Assembly (NCBI GenBank): GCA_025403435.1
Contig: CM046337.1
Location: 8,309,015 to 8,373,014, forward strand
Reading direction: 5' to 3'
DNA length: 64,000 bases
From: Artocarpus heterophyllus
Taxonomy: Eukaryota > Streptophyta > Magnoliopsida > Rosales > Moraceae
This document shows, one piece after another, positions 61,704 to 64,000 of the stretch; within the stretch, counting starts at the first letter, position 1; every line of letters begins with the position of its first letter. The notes below the pieces were generated by a model. The model saw nothing but the letters and a program-made list of their open reading frames with translations. It was not told the DNA's origin and searched no databases. Made by a program: the position numbers and the translations under genes.

Positions 61704-62642
61704 AAGAAATTTCGTCCTCGAAATTTCAATTCTAGCAATACTAGTAAAAATTTTGATTCCATTATGATTCCAATTCCGAGTCTAAACCGTTAATGTTGTT
61801 TATCTTCCAAAGTTAAGTTATCGTATCTCCACTTATTTACTTGCATAATAAATCTTACTCCTAAATCCCTCAATGAGAGTATTTCTGACAAGTTTCAACT
61901 TATAACACCGTATAATAGTCTAAGAATCTGATCAGGCATACATATTGACCATACCATGATTCCAGTCCTTCAGTGTCCATGGACTGTGATTTACAATCAC
62001 ATTTAAGGAGATTGCCAGAGAAATTTTATATACTTCATCTTTAGGTTCCTTTTCCTTTTTGAGTAAGGAAAAGTCAAATAGATTTGATTTCATACCTCAA
62101 CTAATAAACTAAAACATAATCATAAAACATATATCACAAACACTTATATTCAAAACCATACATTAAACTTATTCATAGAGATATTAAACGGAATCTCTGG
62201 TTGCAAACATACCCGACATATTTTTCATTAAACAGCTATCCTCATGACACAAACATTCAATCCAAATAATATACTCATATTTCATATGGAATATCCCCAT
62301 AACTGACTTTGGTACTTCCACATAATATTAACAGAATATTACACATTACAAACATAATACGGATACGTTTCGAGAGTACAAGGCACTCCGTATACCAGCT
62401 ATCCATATCATGCATGCTTAGAGGATACAAAAACATCGATAAACAAAAGATCGGACCTTAAGAAGGATGCGTTTCGAGAGCATCAAGTACTCCGTATCCA
62501 GCCATCCCGGCATTAGGCTCAATGAATCTAAAAGATTGAACAACAACGTACCACAAGAAACACAGAATACAAGGCAAACGGTTATTCGTAACACACGAAA
62601 TACGGACACACATGCCTACATGCCAAAGATAAAACAAAAAGA
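61704..62642 (-). other. Non-coding region 3' of LOG-like ORF, copy 2
   Basis: Collinear with 6745-7684, including both stem-loop repeats (about 62361-62396 and 62465-62499). Confidence 0.6.
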
Positions 62643-63332
62643 TTACAGATGGAGATTCAAATCAATTGGCCGCTCCCGGCTTTCCCTTTCCCATTCAAGC
62701 TTGGATGTTGCAGTGTCGGATTCTGGATGTATGATTTGCATTTTATCTATCAATTCCTCAGCTGTTGAAGCAGTGACAAAGATTTGTCTCTCCGATTCTG
62801 TAGTGATGTTTTCTTCCACAGCGTAATCTAGAAATTTTAAAAGACCGTCATAAAAACCCTTTACGTTCAGCAGTCCCAAAGGTTTGGAATAAAAGCCCAA
62901 CAATTGCCCACAAGCAACTATAAATATTTCCTCAAGAGTACCTAGACCACCAGGTAATGCTATAAAAGCATCAGAATTATAGATTATGTCTTTAAAATTT
63001 TTAGGGATACTCCTGACTCCTTCTCCCTTACCTATGGCTTCCTTACAAAGGTTTCCTTCAACTGGAATATGAGGCCAAATTTTTACATCAGTAGCGTCGC
63101 TAGACCTAGCTGCTAGTGCCATATTTACCATCATTTTTATACTACCACCCCCATAGATTATGTTAATCTTCTTGCGTGCTAGGACTTGCCCTAAGTGATT
63201 TGCAGCTTCTAAATAAGCTTTATCTTTTCCAAGGCTGGAACCACAAAAGACACAGACATTCTTTATTTTCTTCGTGGACTGGGAGGTAGACATATTTGGT
63301 TTATAGAAGTGGTTGCTTAATGTCTGCTCCAC
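62643..63332 (-). CDS. LOG-like protein carried by LTR element, copy 2
   Basis: 229 residues, open throughout, same start and stop as copy 1. Against copy 1 I count seven base differences in 690, four changing residues: Phe to Leu after CGSS, Thr to Ala in the VNM(T/A)LAAR stretch, Arg to Lys in DV(R/K)IW, and Pro to Ser in VTA(P/S)TAEE. None touches PGGLGTLEE. The same two departures from typical LOG (GGGSIKMMV, and loss of the arginine before the PGG motif) are shared, so they predate the split of the two copies and are a family trait. No introns. Transcription, if any, would come from the element's 5' LTR outside the window. Confidence 0.8.
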   Translation of the reverse strand: MEQTLSNHFYKPNMSTSQSTKKIKNVCVFCGSSLGKDKAYLEAANHLGQVLARKKINIIYGGGSIKMMVNMALAARSSDATDVKIWPHIPVEGNLCKEAIGKGEGVRSIPKNFKDIIYNSDAFIALPGGLGTLEEIFIVACGQLLGFYSKPLGLLNVKGFYDGLLKFLDYAVEENITTESERQIFVTASTAEELIDKMQIIHPESDTATSKLEWERESRERPIDLNLHL

Positions 63333-63936
63333 TTAGACTTCGGGTTCTACATGAGATTTTAAAGATGAGAAATATACAAAAAGGGCTAAAGAGATAGACG
63401 AGTAGGTAATGAAAAGGTAATCCAAAGATTTAAACAAAATCTTGTGCGGATAAGAAAGTAAGATAAGGTGATTGATAGTTTACAGAAAATCTGATTCACT
63501 TTTTGAAAAAGATTAGACTCTAATTGTATAACTTTTGACAATTGAGAACAATTCGACAGAAGACCCTCATGACACAACTGTAGACTTTTTGACAAATATA
63601 CACCAAGTCTAGAAATTTAATATAAACGACAAATACTGTAGAATTTTTGAAATTTGAGACACAAATCTTGAAATATCTGGATAAGCTTTTCAAAATTCAA
63701 ACATATTACTGTACCGTATGTAACGTGTCTGATAAGATAATATATTTTATTATATATATATTTAAGAAAATCATAAATTAAATAAGATATTAACACTTAC
63801 TGTATCAATCTAATAATCACAATTATTTCAAACACAAAAGCAAATATTCTGAGTAAAAGAAAAACACAAACTGTTGAACATCAGCTAAAACTGCTTCAAA
63901 TAAGTAAAGACTAAATAACCTTTATAGTGCGATGAC

Positions 63937-64000
63937 TTATTCCCCATCCAGTTTTCTTATGGCTTGGCAAACAGGATCTAGAAATACCATATTCCTGAGG
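63937..64000 (-). CDS. Cysteine-rich ORF of LTR element, copy 2 (last ~21 codons only)
   Basis: Stop codon at 63937-63939, collinear with 8978-8980 of copy 1. The frame is open to the window edge. The cysteine cluster and the overlap region lie outside the window. Confidence 0.5.
   Translation of the reverse strand, partial: LRNMVFLDPVCQAIRKLDGE

Larger units (their letters stand above)
59328..64000 (-). mobile_element. LOG-carrying non-autonomous LTR element, copy 2 (truncated by window end)
   Basis: Same family and orientation as 4368-13352. Visible are the 3' LTR, polypurine tract, stem-loop repeats, LOG-like ORF, spacer and the last codons of the cysteine-rich ORF. Scattered substitutions and one- to few-base indels separate it from copy 1, so the two are separate insertions of a recently active family. 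It sits about 590 bp downstream of the ALP1-like stop codon. Confidence 0.93.

Noticed and set aside
1..64000. tRNA, rRNA, organelle insertions and CRISPR arrays
   Set aside because: None recognised by eye on either strand. A tRNAscan and organelle BLAST would settle this.

Overview
The window is nuclear DNA from a flowering plant, most likely a eudicot and possibly woody. The evidence is spliced plant genes (R2R3-MYB, SOSEKI/DUF966, ALP1-like), plant chromovirus LTR retrotransposons primed by initiator tRNA-Met, MITE-like repeats and long AT-rich intergenic stretches full of microsatellites. No species can be named from the sequence alone.

Layout. (1) 1-782: the 5' half of a minus-strand R2R3-MYB gene of the MYB48/MYB59 type with its TATA box. 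(2) 1567-22492: one large minus-strand Tekay/Del-like Ty3-gypsy element, with LTRs 1572-3687 and 20373-22487 and target duplication atatt. Its gag-pol is broken by stops. Two younger insertions split it: a 2.95-kb probable solo LTR in gag (17006-19959) and a complete 8985-bp non-autonomous element in integrase (4368-13352, target duplication aatac). (3) 22493-42600: gene-poor AT-rich DNA with a 643-bp solo LTR (23597-24239, target duplication gtgca), a Mutator-like element with long inverted repeats (40367-41504) and dispersed MITE-like repeats. (4) 42935-46297: a plus-strand SOSEKI gene of four coding exons, one intron apparently GC-AG. (5) 46298-54900: intergenic DNA with a 52-bp tandem array, a GC-rich minisatellite and more MITE-like copies. 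(6) 54990-58736: a plus-strand ALP1-like gene, a domesticated PIF/Harbinger transposase with two coding exons. (7) 59328-64000: a second copy of the non-autonomous element, cut by the window end.

The most unusual item is that non-autonomous LTR element family, present twice. It lacks gag and pol. Instead it carries an intron-less LOG-like ORF (cytokinin-activating enzyme family, PGGLGTLEE motif kept) and, upstream, a small basic cysteine-rich ORF pair joined by an overlap with a textbook-form -1 slippery heptamer. Its primer site and the DNA beside its polypurine tract match the neighbouring chromovirus, so it probably moves in trans. The two LOG-like ORFs differ at 7 of 690 bases and both remain open. 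Cargo function, frameshifting and viral kinship are inferences; the structure, coordinates and target duplications are read directly.
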